DNA of 64,000 nt from DAORHV01 sp964434575. GTDB taxonomy: Bacteria; Patescibacteriota; Gracilibacteria; Peribacterales; Peribacteraceae. Under the pieces are notes generated by a model, which was not told the origin of the DNA, made no database searches, and saw nothing but the letters and a program-made list of their open reading frames with translations. Positions 30,533 through 38,893 of this stretch are shown piece after piece. Positions within the stretch are counted from its first letter, which is position 1; every line of letters begins with the position of its first letter. The DNA lies in contig CAYSWB010000007.1 of assembly GCA_964434575.1 (NCBI GenBank), forward strand, positions 1 through 64,000, written 5' to 3'. The translations under genes and the position numbers were made by a program.

Positions 30533-30761
30533 CGAAATTCCGCGCGCCAGTATACAGTCCCCGGCACGTCGGGCTCCTCAACGCGGCTTGCCAGCCATAA
30601 GGGAACACGTCGAACATCATGAAAAGAAAGCGTGACCTGATGCCGACAAACGGCCGTTTTGCCGTAGAGAAGCGCGAAGGCAGGCTCCGCCTGCCTGGAG
30701 CGCAACAAGCCGAAGGAGAGCCCGTGAGAGGAAACTGGCAAGTTTCCTTTCACGAGTTTCA
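30533..30761. other. 229-bp spacer with two hairpins, no convincing gene
   Basis: It contains TATACT (on the minus strand near 30551) for the gene to its left, a perfect 8-bp hairpin at 30678-30696 (AGGCAGGC, loop TCC, GCCTGCCT) and a 7-bp hairpin at 30730-30747 (GGAAACT/AGTTTCC) just downstream of the tRNA-Ser. The latter may mark the tRNA 3' trailer. An open frame through the region is a read-through artefact. Confidence 0.5.
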
Positions 30762-30851
30762 TGGCGGAGAGGGGGAGATTCGAACTCCCGAGACGTTTTC
30801 ACGTCTACTCGCTTTCCAAGCGAGCGCACTAGGCCACTATGCGACCTCTCC
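30762..30851 (-). tRNA. tRNA-Ser (GGA anticodon)
   Basis: Minus-strand class II tRNA of 90 nt. The acceptor is GGAGAGG/CCTCTCC, the anticodon stem CTCGC/GCGAG encloses TTGGAAA (anticodon GGA, reads UCC/UCU), and the long variable arm has TAGACG..CGTCT. The T arm contains TTCGAAT. The discriminator is G and CCA is encoded (30762-30764). Confidence 0.95.
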
Positions 30852-30924
30852 GTGGATAAGGCTGGCACGGCACGATGCCGTGGGAAGCCCAGGATACGCA
30901 GTTCATGCGCCGGAGACAACCCGC

Positions 30925-31185
30925 TTAGGCACAGACCTCGCAACCCTTGCCCATGCACTTGCCCATCTGGCGGCTCCAGCCCATCACGGAGGCCACGAAA
31001 GCGATGATGGCGAGGGAACCGGACGTGGAACCGAACTGGGCTCCGCCGGCCACGATATGCGTCTGGTAGATGCCGACCAGCGACGCGATCGTCACGAGCA
31101 GGAGCAGCAGGGCGACCGCCCACTTCATGATCACGCACGGGGTGGAGCACTGCGACTTGGACTTCTTGGAAGAGAGGAGACTCAT
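30925..31185 (-). CDS. Small membrane protein with terminal cysteine clusters
   Basis: The 86-residue protein has Cys13 and Cys17 in a basic N-terminus (SKKSKSQCSTPC), two membrane helices (about 22-42 and 54-70) and a C-terminal KCMGKGCEVCA with three cysteines. The cysteines at both ends could bind a metal or form disulfides. No family is recognised. TATAGT lies about 20 nt or more before the ATG. Confidence 0.65.
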   Translation of the reverse strand: MSLLSSKKSKSQCSTPCVIMKWAVALLLLLVTIASLVGIYQTHIVAGGAQFGSTSGSLAIIAFVASVMGWSRQMGKCMGKGCEVCA

Positions 31186-31326
31186 AAACGGGGGCAAGGA
31201 AAGAATGGAGGCACTATAGCATCGACCGCGCCTCCGCGCCGCTTCGCAGACAACAGAACGGTCGTGCGGGCAACGTGCGGCCATTCGGCTGGCCCGTCGG
31301 CCGTTTCCCGCGTAGGCTGTCCCCGC

Positions 31327-33705
31327 ATGCGTATTTCGATGAACTGGCTTTCGGATGTCGTCGAATGGATCGAGACCGATCCGCAGACGATCGCGGACCG
31401 GCTGACGGCCGGAACCGGCGAAGTGGACGACGTCGTCCAACAGGGAGCGCGCCTGCGCGACGTTGTCGTGGGCAAGGTGACGAACCTGCGCAAACATCCC
31501 GGAGCCGACAAGCTTTCGCTGTGCGACGTGGAGACCGAACAGGGCAAAAAGCCCATCGTTTGCGGCGGCTCGAACCTGAAAGAAGGCATGTTGGTGGCGC
31601 TGGCCCACGTGGGCGCACAGGTGCGTGCGGGAGCGGAACTGATGACGCTGAAGGCCGCGACCATCCGCGGCGAAAAGAGCGAGGGTATGATCTGCGCGTC
31701 TTCCGAGCTGGAATTGGAAGGCATGTTCACCGCAAAGAAGGAGGATGGCGCACGCCCAGTCATCGACCTGACGCCGCTGGACCTGAAAGTCGGCACTCCC
31801 CTGCGCGAGGCCCTCGCCCTCACGGACGCCGTACTGCACGTGGATAACCACGCCATCACCAACCGCCCCGATCTGTTCTCGCACGTCGGCATCGCGCGCG
31901 AGCTGGTGGCCCATGGCCTGGCCAAGTGGAAGAAAAGGAAGGAGACCCCCGCGGTGAAATTCGCCAAAGCCAAGCCGCCGTTCACGGTGCACGACGAGAC
32001 GAACGGGCTCGTGCCGTACTACAACGCCGTCATGATCGACATCGACGGCCCCGGCGAGACGCCGGAGTGGATGAAGCGCCGCCTGGAGGCCGTGGGCATG
32101 CGCTCGCTGAGCCTGCCGATCGACATCACGAACTACGTGATGCTGGAACAGGGCATGCCGCTGCATGCGTTCGACGCCGGCGACTTCAAGGGCGACATCC
32201 ACGTCCGCCTGTCCAAGAAGGGAGAGAGCATGACCACGCTCGACAAAATGGAGCGTACGCTCCCCGACGGCGTGATCATCATCAGCGACAAGGAGGGCAT
32301 CTTCGACCTGTTCGGCATCATGGGCGGCCTGCGCACGTCCACGCGGGACACGACCCGCCGGATCTTCCTGCAGGCGGCGATCCCCGACCCCGTCACCATC
32401 CGCCGCGCCGCCATCGGGCTGGGGCACCGCACCGACGCCGCGACCATCTACGAAAAAGGCGTCCAACCCTGCACGTCCGTGGCCGGATTGGCGCGCGCCG
32501 TGGAACTGTTCTGCACCCTGTGTCCGGGCGGCCGCGTGACGTCATCCAACGTGCGCTGGGGAACCGACAAGCCCAAGAAGGCGATCGGCATCTCCGAAGC
32601 ACGCATCGTCGGGCTGATCGGCGAGGCCGTGAAATCCAAGCAGATCCGCGAAATCCTGGAAGACCTCGGATTCACGGTGAAGGCATCCGGCAAGACGCTG
32701 GCCGTGACGCCGCCGGCCTGGCGCCAGGACGTGAAACTGCCGGCCGACATCGTGGAGGAGGTGGCCCGCGTCTACGGCTACAACAAGATCAAGCCGGTGG
32801 TTCCGTCCGCCGGCATCGTGCCGCCGCACCGCGATCGCCGCGTGCACGACCTGCGCGACAGCCTGCGCGAGAGCGGTTACTGGGAACTGCTGCACCTGGC
32901 GTTCACCAGTCCGCAACAGGTGAAGCGCTTCGCCCTCGACATGACCAAGGCGGTGGCGATCGAGAATCCCATCGGCGAGGAGGTCTCGCTCATGCGCCTG
33001 AGCCTGCTTCCCAACGTGCTGGAGACCGCCGCACGCCAGTTGCGCTCGGCCGTCGGCACGGTGAAGGTATACGAGTACGGACACGTCTACGAGAAAGGCG
33101 CCGAACGCTCCGAGGCCTGCACGGTGGTGGCCGCCAAGGAAGCGACGTCGCTGTCCGATGACCCGCTGCTGGTGGCCAAGGCCGACCTGCGCCGGGCGTG
33201 TGCCGCCATGGGCTACGACGTGGACGTCCGCCCGATGGAAGACGGCATCGCGCCGTGGATGCATCCCGGCCGCGCCGCCGAGATCGTCTGCAAAGGAAAG
33301 AAGATCGGCTCGCTGTTCGAGGTGCACCCCGCCATCTGCGCCGCCTGCGACCTGCCCGCCCGCGCCGCGGCCGCGGTCGTGGACTGGGACGCGCTGATGG
33401 TGATGGAGCCGTCCGTGGTGATCGCGAAGCCGTTGCCGCTGTTCCCGTCCGTGAGTTACGACGAGACCGTTCCGGCCAAGCCGGGCACGCGCGCGTCGTC
33501 GGTGCTGGACGGCGTGCGCGCGGTGGATCCGCTGCTGGAATCCGTGGAGATCGTGAATCTGTACCAAAACCCCGCCGACGCCTCCGACAAACGCCTCACG
33601 CTGCGCTTCGTGTACCGCTCCGCGGAACGCACGTTGCAGCAGGCCGACTCGGATGCCGCGCACGCCAAGGTGCTCGCGCACGTGAAGGCGAAGCTGGGCC
33701 TCTAA
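31327..33705 (+). CDS. pheT: Phenylalanyl-tRNA synthetase beta subunit
   Basis: The 792-residue protein has all bacterial PheT domains in order. B1 is followed by the EMAPII-like tRNA-binding domain (about 40-150; VVVGKVTNLRKHPGADKLSLCDV and PIVCGGSNLKEGM). B3/B4 hold the editing site (VPYYNAVMIDI; SLPIDITNYVMLEQGMPLHAFDA near 265-285). B5 ends in DIVEEVARVYGYNKI, and the inactive synthetase-like fold (HLAFTS, NPIGEEVSLMRLSLLPNVL) precedes the C-terminal anticodon-binding FDX-ACB domain. It forms the heterotetramer with PheS, which is not in this window. TAGGCT lies 8 nt before the ATG. Confidence 0.97.
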   Translation: MRISMNWLSDVVEWIETDPQTIADRLTAGTGEVDDVVQQGARLRDVVVGKVTNLRKHPGADKLSLCDVETEQGKKPIVCGGSNLKEGMLVALAHVGAQVRAGAELMTLKAATIRGEKSEGMICASSELELEGMFTAKKEDGARPVIDLTPLDLKVGTPLREALALTDAVLHVDNHAITNRPDLFSHVGIARELVAHGLAKWKKRKETPAVKFAKAKPPFTVHDETNGLVPYYNAVMIDIDGPGETPEWMKRRLEAVGMRSLSLPIDITNYVMLEQGMPLHAFDAGDFKGDIHVRLSKKGESMTTLDKMERTLPDGVIIISDKEGIFDLFGIMGGLRTSTRDTTRRIFLQAAIPDPVTIRRAAIGLGHRTDAATIYEKGVQPCTSVAGLARAVELFCTLCPGGRVTSSNVRWGTDKPKKAIGISEARIVGLIGEAVKSKQIREILEDLGFTVKASGKTLAVTPPAWRQDVKLPADIVEEVARVYGYNKIKPVVPSAGIVPPHRDRRVHDLRDSLRESGYWELLHLAFTSPQQVKRFALDMTKAVAIENPIGEEVSLMRLSLLPNVLETAARQLRSAVGTVKVYEYGHVYEKGAERSEACTVVAAKEATSLSDDPLLVAKADLRRACAAMGYDVDVRPMEDGIAPWMHPGRAAEIVCKGKKIGSLFEVHPAICAACDLPARAAAAVVDWDALMVMEPSVVIAKPLPLFPSVSYDETVPAKPGTRASSVLDGVRAVDPLLESVEIVNLYQNPADASDKRLTLRFVYRSAERTLQQADSDAAHAKVLAHVKAKLGL

Positions 33706-33712
33706 TCCGCGC

Positions 33713-34267
33713 ATGAAGATCTACACGCGCACCGGCGACAACGGCACGACCGGACTGTTCGGCGGCGACCGCGTGTCCAAGGCGCATTTGCGGATGCACG
33801 CGTACGGCACCATCGATGAGCTGAACGCCTGCGTGAGCGTCGCGCTCAGCATGCCGGGCGCCCTGCCCGACGACCTGAAGATCCAACTGGAGCGCATCCA
33901 GGACGACCTGTTCGCGCTGGGTGCCGACCTGGCCACACCGCTGTCCAGCAAAGCCAAGATCCTGCGCACGGACCCGAAACAGGCGACGGAGCTGGAGGGG
34001 TGGATCGACATGCTGGAAAGCCGCATGGAGCCGTTGCGGCAATTCATCCACTTGAGCGGATCGCCGGCCGGCGCCGAGTTGCACCGGGCCCGCACCGTCT
34101 GCCGCCGCGCCGAGCGGTTCATCGTCGAGCTCAATGAAAAGGAGCCCATCGGCGATGGCGTGCTGCAATACGTGAACCGCTTGAGCGATTACCTGTTCGT
34201 CGCCGCGCGCTTTACCCACGGCTGGTCCGGCTCGAAAGAGCGCCCGGTCGTCATCAAGAAAGCCTGA
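33713..34267 (+). CDS. ATP:cob(I)alamin adenosyltransferase, PduO/MMAB type
   Basis: The 184-residue protein opens with IYTRTGDNGTTGLFGGDRVSK, the ATP-binding signature of PduO-type adenosyltransferases. It continues with YGTIDELNACV and RARTVCRRAERFIVEL...YVNRLSDYLFVAAR, which hold the conserved Arg/Glu residues of the trimer active site. It converts cob(I)alamin to adenosylcobalamin. No B12-dependent enzyme or B12 biosynthesis gene is in the window, so salvage of external cobamide is likely. It follows pheT by 7 bp. Confidence 0.93.
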   Translation: MKIYTRTGDNGTTGLFGGDRVSKAHLRMHAYGTIDELNACVSVALSMPGALPDDLKIQLERIQDDLFALGADLATPLSSKAKILRTDPKQATELEGWIDMLESRMEPLRQFIHLSGSPAGAELHRARTVCRRAERFIVELNEKEPIGDGVLQYVNRLSDYLFVAARFTHGWSGSKERPVVIKKA

Positions 34268-34270
34268 CGG

Positions 34271-34573
34271 TCAGAACGACGAGAACGGCAGCGCGAAGTT
34301 GAAGTACGCCAGCGCGCCGAACGCGGCCAGCAACGGAAGGGCGATGACGACCGCAAGCAGCGGCGAGGATTTGCCGGCCGGGACCATGCTGCGGTACAGG
34401 CTGCAGCCGCCGAACACGATGCCGGCAAGCAACAGCGGAAGGTCCAACGCATGCGTGACCGCCACCAGCGGGGCCGGCAGCAAGCCGTTCTTCATCAAGA
34501 CCACTCCGGCGATCGCCAGGAATCCCAAGACGAAGAACCAGAACGCGGCCGCACGGCGAAGAACGTTGACCAT
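34271..34573 (-). CDS. Small membrane protein, unknown
   Basis: The 100-residue protein has three hydrophobic helices (about 7-26, 36-56, 71-94) separated by short loops. It has no recognised motif. It is convergent with the adenosyltransferase gene (3 bp between stops) and follows rpmH on the same strand, with 29 bp between them. Confidence 0.6.
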   Translation of the reverse strand: MVNVLRRAAAFWFFVLGFLAIAGVVLMKNGLLPAPLVAVTHALDLPLLLAGIVFGGCSLYRSMVPAGKSSPLLAVVIALPLLAAFGALAYFNFALPFSSF

Positions 34574-34602
34574 GGGCTCATGATACAGGATTCAGCGGCG
34601 TA

Positions 34603-34746
34603 CTACTTCTTCTTTTTCTGCACGGCGAGCCGCTTGCGGCCCTGAGAGCGGCGACGCTTGAGCACCGCACGGCCATTCTTAGAGGCCATGCGCTTGAGGA
34701 AGCCATGCCGGCGGAGGCGCCGGCGCCAGCGACGTTTGCTGAGCAT
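34603..34746 (-). CDS. rpmH: Ribosomal protein bL34
   Basis: This 47-residue protein reads MLSKRRWRRRLRRHGFLKRM, then ASKNGRAVLKRRRSQGRKRL, the diagnostic L34 core. The usual N-terminal KRTYQPS stretch is shortened to LSKR. L34 is an RNA-binding protein of the large subunit. A strong promoter lies directly upstream. The usual partner rnpA is not next to it. Confidence 0.93.
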   Translation of the reverse strand: MLSKRRWRRRLRRHGFLKRMASKNGRAVLKRRRSQGRKRLAVQKKKK

Positions 34747-34757
34747 AAAGCTGGGTC

Positions 34758-34786
34758 AGCCTACAGAACCGTCAAGGGGCGGTCAA
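34758..34786 (-). promoter_or_regulatory. Promoter of rpmH
   Basis: On the minus strand TTGACC (34786-34781), a 17-bp spacer and TAGGCT (34763-34758) precede the rpmH ATG by 11 nt. Three TTGAC pentamers occur in a row at about 11-bp steps, only one of them correctly spaced from the -10 box. Confidence 0.65.
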
Positions 34787-35433
34787 GTCCTGTCAACATC
34801 CTCATAATATGCCATCGCCCCCAGCATTTCACCGGACCGGCGCTGAATCGCCAAATACGTCTGGCGGACGTCTTCGGGCGTGTTATCCGCCGCCCAGCCC
34901 GCATCCTGACCGGTGGTGACCGGCACGATGAGCCGCGGCGCATGGCGACGATGGGTTTGATCGTACTGCGGACCCATGGCGAACCGGATCATGTTTTTGC
35001 CCAGGCAGTCGGGACCCGCCACGCCGGGGTAATCGTTATCGGCCAACTCTTTCCGGACGGCGGCGCGATGCACGCAATCCCATGGGACCCAGCTGTTGAT
35101 GCGCGCGATGGCGACGTGGACTTCTTCGCGGATGGCCATGGCCCGTTGCCGCTGCGCCTCGGCGGTGATGTCCTTGTCCGGATCGATGAAGATGCAGGCG
35201 AGCTTGCGGCCGGGTGACGCAACCGACAGCGCATTCGCGTGCAGAAATTGACGCAACGCTTCGTACACGGGCCCCTGAAGGTCGCTTCCGGGCAACGCGT
35301 GATAGGAGATTTGTCCGGCAAGCGCCGCGCGCAGGGCCGGGAAACACACCGAGCCACCCCGCCGCAGGAACGCGTCGACGACGGCGATGGAATGCTCCGA
35401 TTCGGCCTGACTGGGTGCGGATGCAACCGGCAT
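34783..35433 (-). CDS. Unknown soluble protein
   Basis: The 216-residue protein has no signal peptide or membrane helix in the form starting at 35433; a longer start would add an unlikely extension. The N-terminus is Ala/Gln-rich, and the middle reads RKLACIFIDPDKDITAEAQRQRAMAI, followed by SWVPWDCVHRAAVRKEL and a helical end with MLGAMAYYEDVDRT. I recognise no family. Its stop lies inside the rpmH -35 box. The nitroreductase promoter diverges from it. Confidence 0.5.
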   Translation of the reverse strand: MPVASAPSQAESEHSIAVVDAFLRRGGSVCFPALRAALAGQISYHALPGSDLQGPVYEALRQFLHANALSVASPGRKLACIFIDPDKDITAEAQRQRAMAIREEVHVAIARINSWVPWDCVHRAAVRKELADNDYPGVAGPDCLGKNMIRFAMGPQYDQTHRRHAPRLIVPVTTGQDAGWAADNTPEDVRQTYLAIQRRSGEMLGAMAYYEDVDRT

Positions 35434-35530
35434 GGCCGCGTATCGTGCTCCCGTTGCGGAGACGAGACAAGAAAAAACGATGGAAACCCATCCTCTGGAC
35501 ATCGGCAAGTCCGGAATGCCGACGGATGTC

Positions 35531-35560
35531 TCGACAGGCCGATTGTTTTAGGACTAAAAT
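35531..35560 (+). promoter_or_regulatory. Nitroreductase promoter with palindromic operator
   Basis: TCGACA (35531-35536) and TAAAAT (35555-35560) are 18 bp apart. A perfect palindrome TTTTAG-GA-CTAAAA (35546-35559) overlaps the -10 box, where a repressor would block polymerase. A near-identical operator overlaps the promoter of the ABC exporter at 51239-51252. Confidence 0.65.
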
Positions 35561-35585
35561 ACTTCAGTTTCTTCCCCTCTTCCGC

Positions 35586-36176
35586 ATGGCCTACCCCGAA
35601 AAGCCCGCCCCGACCGACCTGCCGATCACCGACGACATCAAGCGCCGCTGGAGTCCGGTCGCCGTCGGCGACCAGAAGATGGATCAGAAAATGATCGACA
35701 CGCTGTTCGAGGCCGCCCGCTGGGCGCCCAGCTGCTACGGCGACCAGCCGTGGCGCTACGTCTACGCCACCAAAGACGACGGCGAGAAGCGTGCGGCGCT
35801 GGAAGGCCTGCTGGCACCGGGCAACGCATGGGCCAAGAACGCGTACCTGCTGATCGTGGGTTTTGCGAAAACGACGTTCAACCATAACGGCAAACCCAAC
35901 GCCTACCACATGCACGACGCCGGCTGCGCCAGCGGCTACTTGGTCCTGCAGGCGACGCACATGAATCTGGTCGGCCACCAAATGGCCGGCTTCGCCGCCG
36001 ACAAGGCCAATGCGACCCTGGGCGTACCGGCCGATTTCGTACCGACGTCGATGATCGCGATCGGTTATCCCGGCGACCCCAAGGCCATGGACGAAGGATC
36101 GCAGAAGCGCGACGCCGGTCCGCGCCAAAGGAAGCCGCTCGACGAAATCGCGTTCCGGGGAAACTGGAAGGCCTAG
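35586..36176 (+). CDS. Nitroreductase family protein
   Basis: The 196-residue FMN-dependent oxidoreductase has RRWSPVAVGDQKMDQKMIDTLFEAARWAPSCYGDQPWRYV (about 20-59), the typical N-terminal FMN-binding segment. MHDAGCASGYLVLQATHMNLVGHQMAGF (about 109-136) and MIAIGYPGDP complete the fold. The family reduces nitro compounds, quinones or flavins with NAD(P)H. The operator shared with an exporter suggests a stress- or drug-responsive role. Its 3' end overlaps the convergent neighbour by 4 bp. Confidence 0.92.
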   Translation: MAYPEKPAPTDLPITDDIKRRWSPVAVGDQKMDQKMIDTLFEAARWAPSCYGDQPWRYVYATKDDGEKRAALEGLLAPGNAWAKNAYLLIVGFAKTTFNHNGKPNAYHMHDAGCASGYLVLQATHMNLVGHQMAGFAADKANATLGVPADFVPTSMIAIGYPGDPKAMDEGSQKRDAGPRQRKPLDEIAFRGNWKA

Positions 36177-36568
36177 GCTCCTTCCTTCTCACGGAACTCC
36201 TCTGGCGTGGCCACGCAACTCTGGATGCGATCGCGGAAATCCTGCAGGTGCTGCAACGCCGCGATCATCGGAATCTGCAGCTTGCCTCTCTTGCGGGGCA
36301 TGAGACCAAGCACCCTGCGGGCCTCGTCGGACAGCTCGTCGGCCGCCGCGCGCACGTCTTCGGGCTCGCGGTACTGGCCACGTTTGGCAAACTTCAGCCA
36401 CTCCTGCAGCGCGCAGACGATGCTGGCGAGAACATCTTCGATGGCGGGATCTTCCACCCCTTCCTCTTCCATGGTCGCGATCTCGCCGAGCACGAAACCC
36501 ACCTCGCTGGACAACCAGTCCATCTCGGACAGATCTTCTGCGCCGTCGTCGGAGGATTCGGGGGGCAT
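36173..36568 (-). CDS. Unknown acidic helical protein
   Basis: The 131-residue protein is acidic in its first half (PPESSDDGAEDLSEMDWLSSEVGFVLGEI) and mostly helical throughout (DVRAAADELSDEARRVLGLMPRKRG, QHLQDFRDRIQSCVATPEEF). No family is recognised. The start at 36568 has TACAAT 11 nt upstream; the frame extends further but the extra residues look non-coding. Confidence 0.55.
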   Translation of the reverse strand: MPPESSDDGAEDLSEMDWLSSEVGFVLGEIATMEEEGVEDPAIEDVLASIVCALQEWLKFAKRGQYREPEDVRAAADELSDEARRVLGLMPRKRGKLQIPMIAALQHLQDFRDRIQSCVATPEEFREKEGA

Positions 36569-36690
36569 GGGGAAGCGGAATTGTACGCAGAACGCACGCC
36601 AGCGCAAGAAAAATGGTACTTGGGGCGTCATGGCATTCGCACAGCCGTTCGCCTACACTCCGGTTACTCCACATTTCCCACCAGTTGCGC

Positions 36691-37953
36691 ATGTATTCAG
36701 TCGATCGCCTCAAATCCAAGCTGCCCGTGCTGACCGCCCCCACCGACGGCACCGCCGCCGTGACGGTGCTCGTTTTCGCCGGAGCCGGCTCGCGCTACGA
36801 GGTGCAGGGCGACCGCGGCATCAGCCACTTCCTGGAGCACATGTTCTTCAAGGGCGGCAAGAAGTTCAAAAACGCCGCCGAAGTCAGCATCGCCATCGAC
36901 TCCGTGGGCGGCGACTTCAACGCGTTCACGGGCAAGGAATACGCCGGCTACTACGTGAAAGTGGCGGCCGAGCACGTGGAGTTGGCCTGTGAAGTGCTCT
37001 CGGACATGCTGCAGAACGCCACGTTCCCGCAGGAGGAAATCGAGAAGGAGCGCGGCGTCATCATGGAGGAATACCGCATGTACCAGGACACGCCCATGTA
37101 CCAGGCGGGCTGGGACTTCGAGACGCTGTTGTACGGCGACCAGCCGCTCGGTTGGGACACCATCGGCACCGAACAAGTCATCCGATCGGTGAACCAGAAG
37201 GACTTCCTGAAGCACAAGGACGAGCTCTACACGCCGGACAACCTGGTGCTCACGTTCGCCGGCAAAATCACGCAGAAGCAGGCCATGCAGCTGGGCGAGA
37301 AGTACTTCGGCGGCATCGGCGGCAAGAAGGCGAAGGGATTCGAAGCGGTGAAGAAGCACGACGGCAAGAAGGTCGCGCTGACCACCAAGCAGACCGAACA
37401 GGCCCACCTGGTGCTGGGCATGGAGGGCGTGGGCGCGCTGCACGCCGACCACTTCGGCCAGAAGCTGCTGAGCATCATCCTCGGCGGTTCCATGAGCTCG
37501 CGCATGTTCCTCAACATCCGCGAAGCGCGCGGCCTGTGCTATTACATTTCGACCAGCACCGACAACTACCTGGACACCGGCATCATGTCCACCCGCGCCG
37601 GCGTGGACCAGAGCCGCCTGCACGAGGCGATCACGGCCATCAAGCACGAGTACTTCCAGGCCGCCGCCAAGGGCGTGACGGACGTGGAGCTGCGCCGCGC
37701 CAAGGATTTTCTGAAAGGCAAAGTGACGCTGTCGCTGGAAGACAGCGAGGAGCGCGCGCACTTCTTCGGCAAGCAGCAACTGCTGTACCCCGAGGTCCGC
37801 GACATTGACGAGTACTTCAAGAAGATCGAGGCCGTCGAACTGCAGTCGATCAACGCGCTGGCCGGACGCCTGCTCACCGCCGATAACCTGCGCCTGGTCG
37901 TCATCGGCAAGGAAAACGACCCGGACGGACTCGAAAAGCTGCTCGGTGCGTAA
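36691..37953 (+). CDS. M16 family zinc peptidase (processing-protease-like)
   Basis: The 420-residue protein has the inverted zinc motif HFLEH (His46, Glu49, His50) and the third ligand Glu at about 126-127 in EKERGVIMEEYRM, 76 residues downstream as expected. The second half has GLCYYISTSTDNYLDTGIMSTRAGV, the R/Y signature of the inactive M16 half-domain. It is a single-chain, two-domain enzyme like the bacterial PqqL/YmxG group and probably degrades or trims peptides. No signal peptide is seen. A membrane-protein gene follows 4 bp downstream. Confidence 0.93.
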   Translation: MYSVDRLKSKLPVLTAPTDGTAAVTVLVFAGAGSRYEVQGDRGISHFLEHMFFKGGKKFKNAAEVSIAIDSVGGDFNAFTGKEYAGYYVKVAAEHVELACEVLSDMLQNATFPQEEIEKERGVIMEEYRMYQDTPMYQAGWDFETLLYGDQPLGWDTIGTEQVIRSVNQKDFLKHKDELYTPDNLVLTFAGKITQKQAMQLGEKYFGGIGGKKAKGFEAVKKHDGKKVALTTKQTEQAHLVLGMEGVGALHADHFGQKLLSIILGGSMSSRMFLNIREARGLCYYISTSTDNYLDTGIMSTRAGVDQSRLHEAITAIKHEYFQAAAKGVTDVELRRAKDFLKGKVTLSLEDSEERAHFFGKQQLLYPEVRDIDEYFKKIEAVELQSINALAGRLLTADNLRLVVIGKENDPDGLEKLLGA

Positions 37954-37957
37954 ACGC

Positions 37958-38356
37958 ATGGACCGCTCCAAGCTCCTGCTCTGCCTGCCGCCGGTCCTCA
38001 TGGACTTGGTCGACGCGGGACTGACGCTGGCGCTGCAGCCGGCCGAATACTGGCAATCGCACGCGGCGGCAAACGAGGCATCGCCGCTCTGGGCGCTGTT
38101 TCTGACCACCGGCCCGGCCGCGTTTGCCGCGAGCGTCGCGGCATATCTGGCGTTGGTCTGCGCATGCATCGTATTGGCGCCGAAGCGCGTTTCGCTGATG
38201 ATTTCGGTGGTCGTCTGCCTCTGGCACGTCGCCGGCGCATGGAGCTGGACGAATCATTTCGGCGCGGCCGGATACTGGGGCGGCACGGTGTTCATCGCGC
38301 TCTTCGGCGTCGCCATGGTGAAGATTTGGGAGGCCGCGGGCTGGAAGATGCGCTGA
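37958..38356 (+). CDS. Four-helix membrane protein, unknown
   Basis: The 132-residue protein has hydrophobic stretches at about 6-26, 44-72, 78-96 and 105-125. CLPPVLMDLVDAGLTLALQP at the start and HVAGAWSWTNHFGAAGYWGG in the third loop are the most distinctive parts. No family is recognised. The spacing of 4 bp suggests co-expression with the M16 peptidase. Confidence 0.6.
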   Translation: MDRSKLLLCLPPVLMDLVDAGLTLALQPAEYWQSHAAANEASPLWALFLTTGPAAFAASVAAYLALVCACIVLAPKRVSLMISVVVCLWHVAGAWSWTNHFGAAGYWGGTVFIALFGVAMVKIWEAAGWKMR

Positions 38357-38431
38357 CAAGCGGGGCTTACATGTGGATTGCCAGATCGCCGTTTGTCCGG
38401 TAAACATGACCCAATCTCCCCTCCCGCCCCC

Positions 38432-38854
38432 ATGGCCGAACGCACTCTCATCCTCCTGAAGCCCGACGCCGTCGCAGGCAAGTTCTGCGGCAAAGTCATC
38501 ACCCGTTTCGAAGACGCCGGGTGGAAAATCGTCGGCTGCAAAATGATCCAGCTGACCCCCGCCATGCTCCGCGAGCACTACGCGCACGTCGCCGACAAGC
38601 CGTTCTACCCGGAGATCGAGGAATTCATGAAGTCCGTCCCCGTCATCGGCCTGGTGCTGGAGGGCGCGGGCATCATCGAGAAGATGCGCGACATGCTGGG
38701 AGTCACCGACAGCCGCAAAGCCGCCAAGGGCACCATCCGCGCCGAACTCGGCAAGGACGTGATGATCAACGTGGCCCACGCCAGCGACAGCGCCGCCACC
38801 GCCGAGGTGGAAGTGAAGCGCTTCTTCAAGCCCGAAGAGCTGTTCGTCTACTAA
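38432..38854 (+). CDS. ndk: Nucleoside diphosphate kinase
   Basis: The 140-residue enzyme equalises NTP pools by a ping-pong phosphohistidine mechanism. RTLILLKPDAV holds the phosphate-binding lysine, and the active-site His116 lies in INVAHASDS (usual NLVHGSDS). GLVLEG and the residues of the nucleotide pocket are conserved. The start at 38432 is the family's normal N-terminus. Confidence 0.96.
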   Translation: MAERTLILLKPDAVAGKFCGKVITRFEDAGWKIVGCKMIQLTPAMLREHYAHVADKPFYPEIEEFMKSVPVIGLVLEGAGIIEKMRDMLGVTDSRKAAKGTIRAELGKDVMINVAHASDSAATAEVEVKRFFKPEELFVY

Positions 38855-38874
38855 CAACGCAAACAACGCGGATA

Positions 38875-38893
38875 CCGTGCCCGACGGGTGCGG
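38875..38893. terminator. Hairpin between convergent ndk and S41 protease genes
   Basis: CCGTGCCC and GGGTGCGG form an 8-bp stem with two G-T pairs around GAC, followed on the plus strand by CTATTTC. It could serve ndk as a weak terminator; the T-run is poor. Confidence 0.4.

Noticed and set aside
30619..31326. Apparent long N-terminal extension of pheT through the tRNA-Ser gene
   Set aside because: The frame simply lacks stops. Part of it is the well-known false translation of a tRNA-Ser complement, and PheT has its normal N-terminus and a -10 box at 31327.
34783..35433. Fourth member of the transglutaminase-like family
   Set aside because: It has a WDC and several His residues, but the HxW...xIDG core and the PYRRGxQP tail are missing, so the similarity is not supported.
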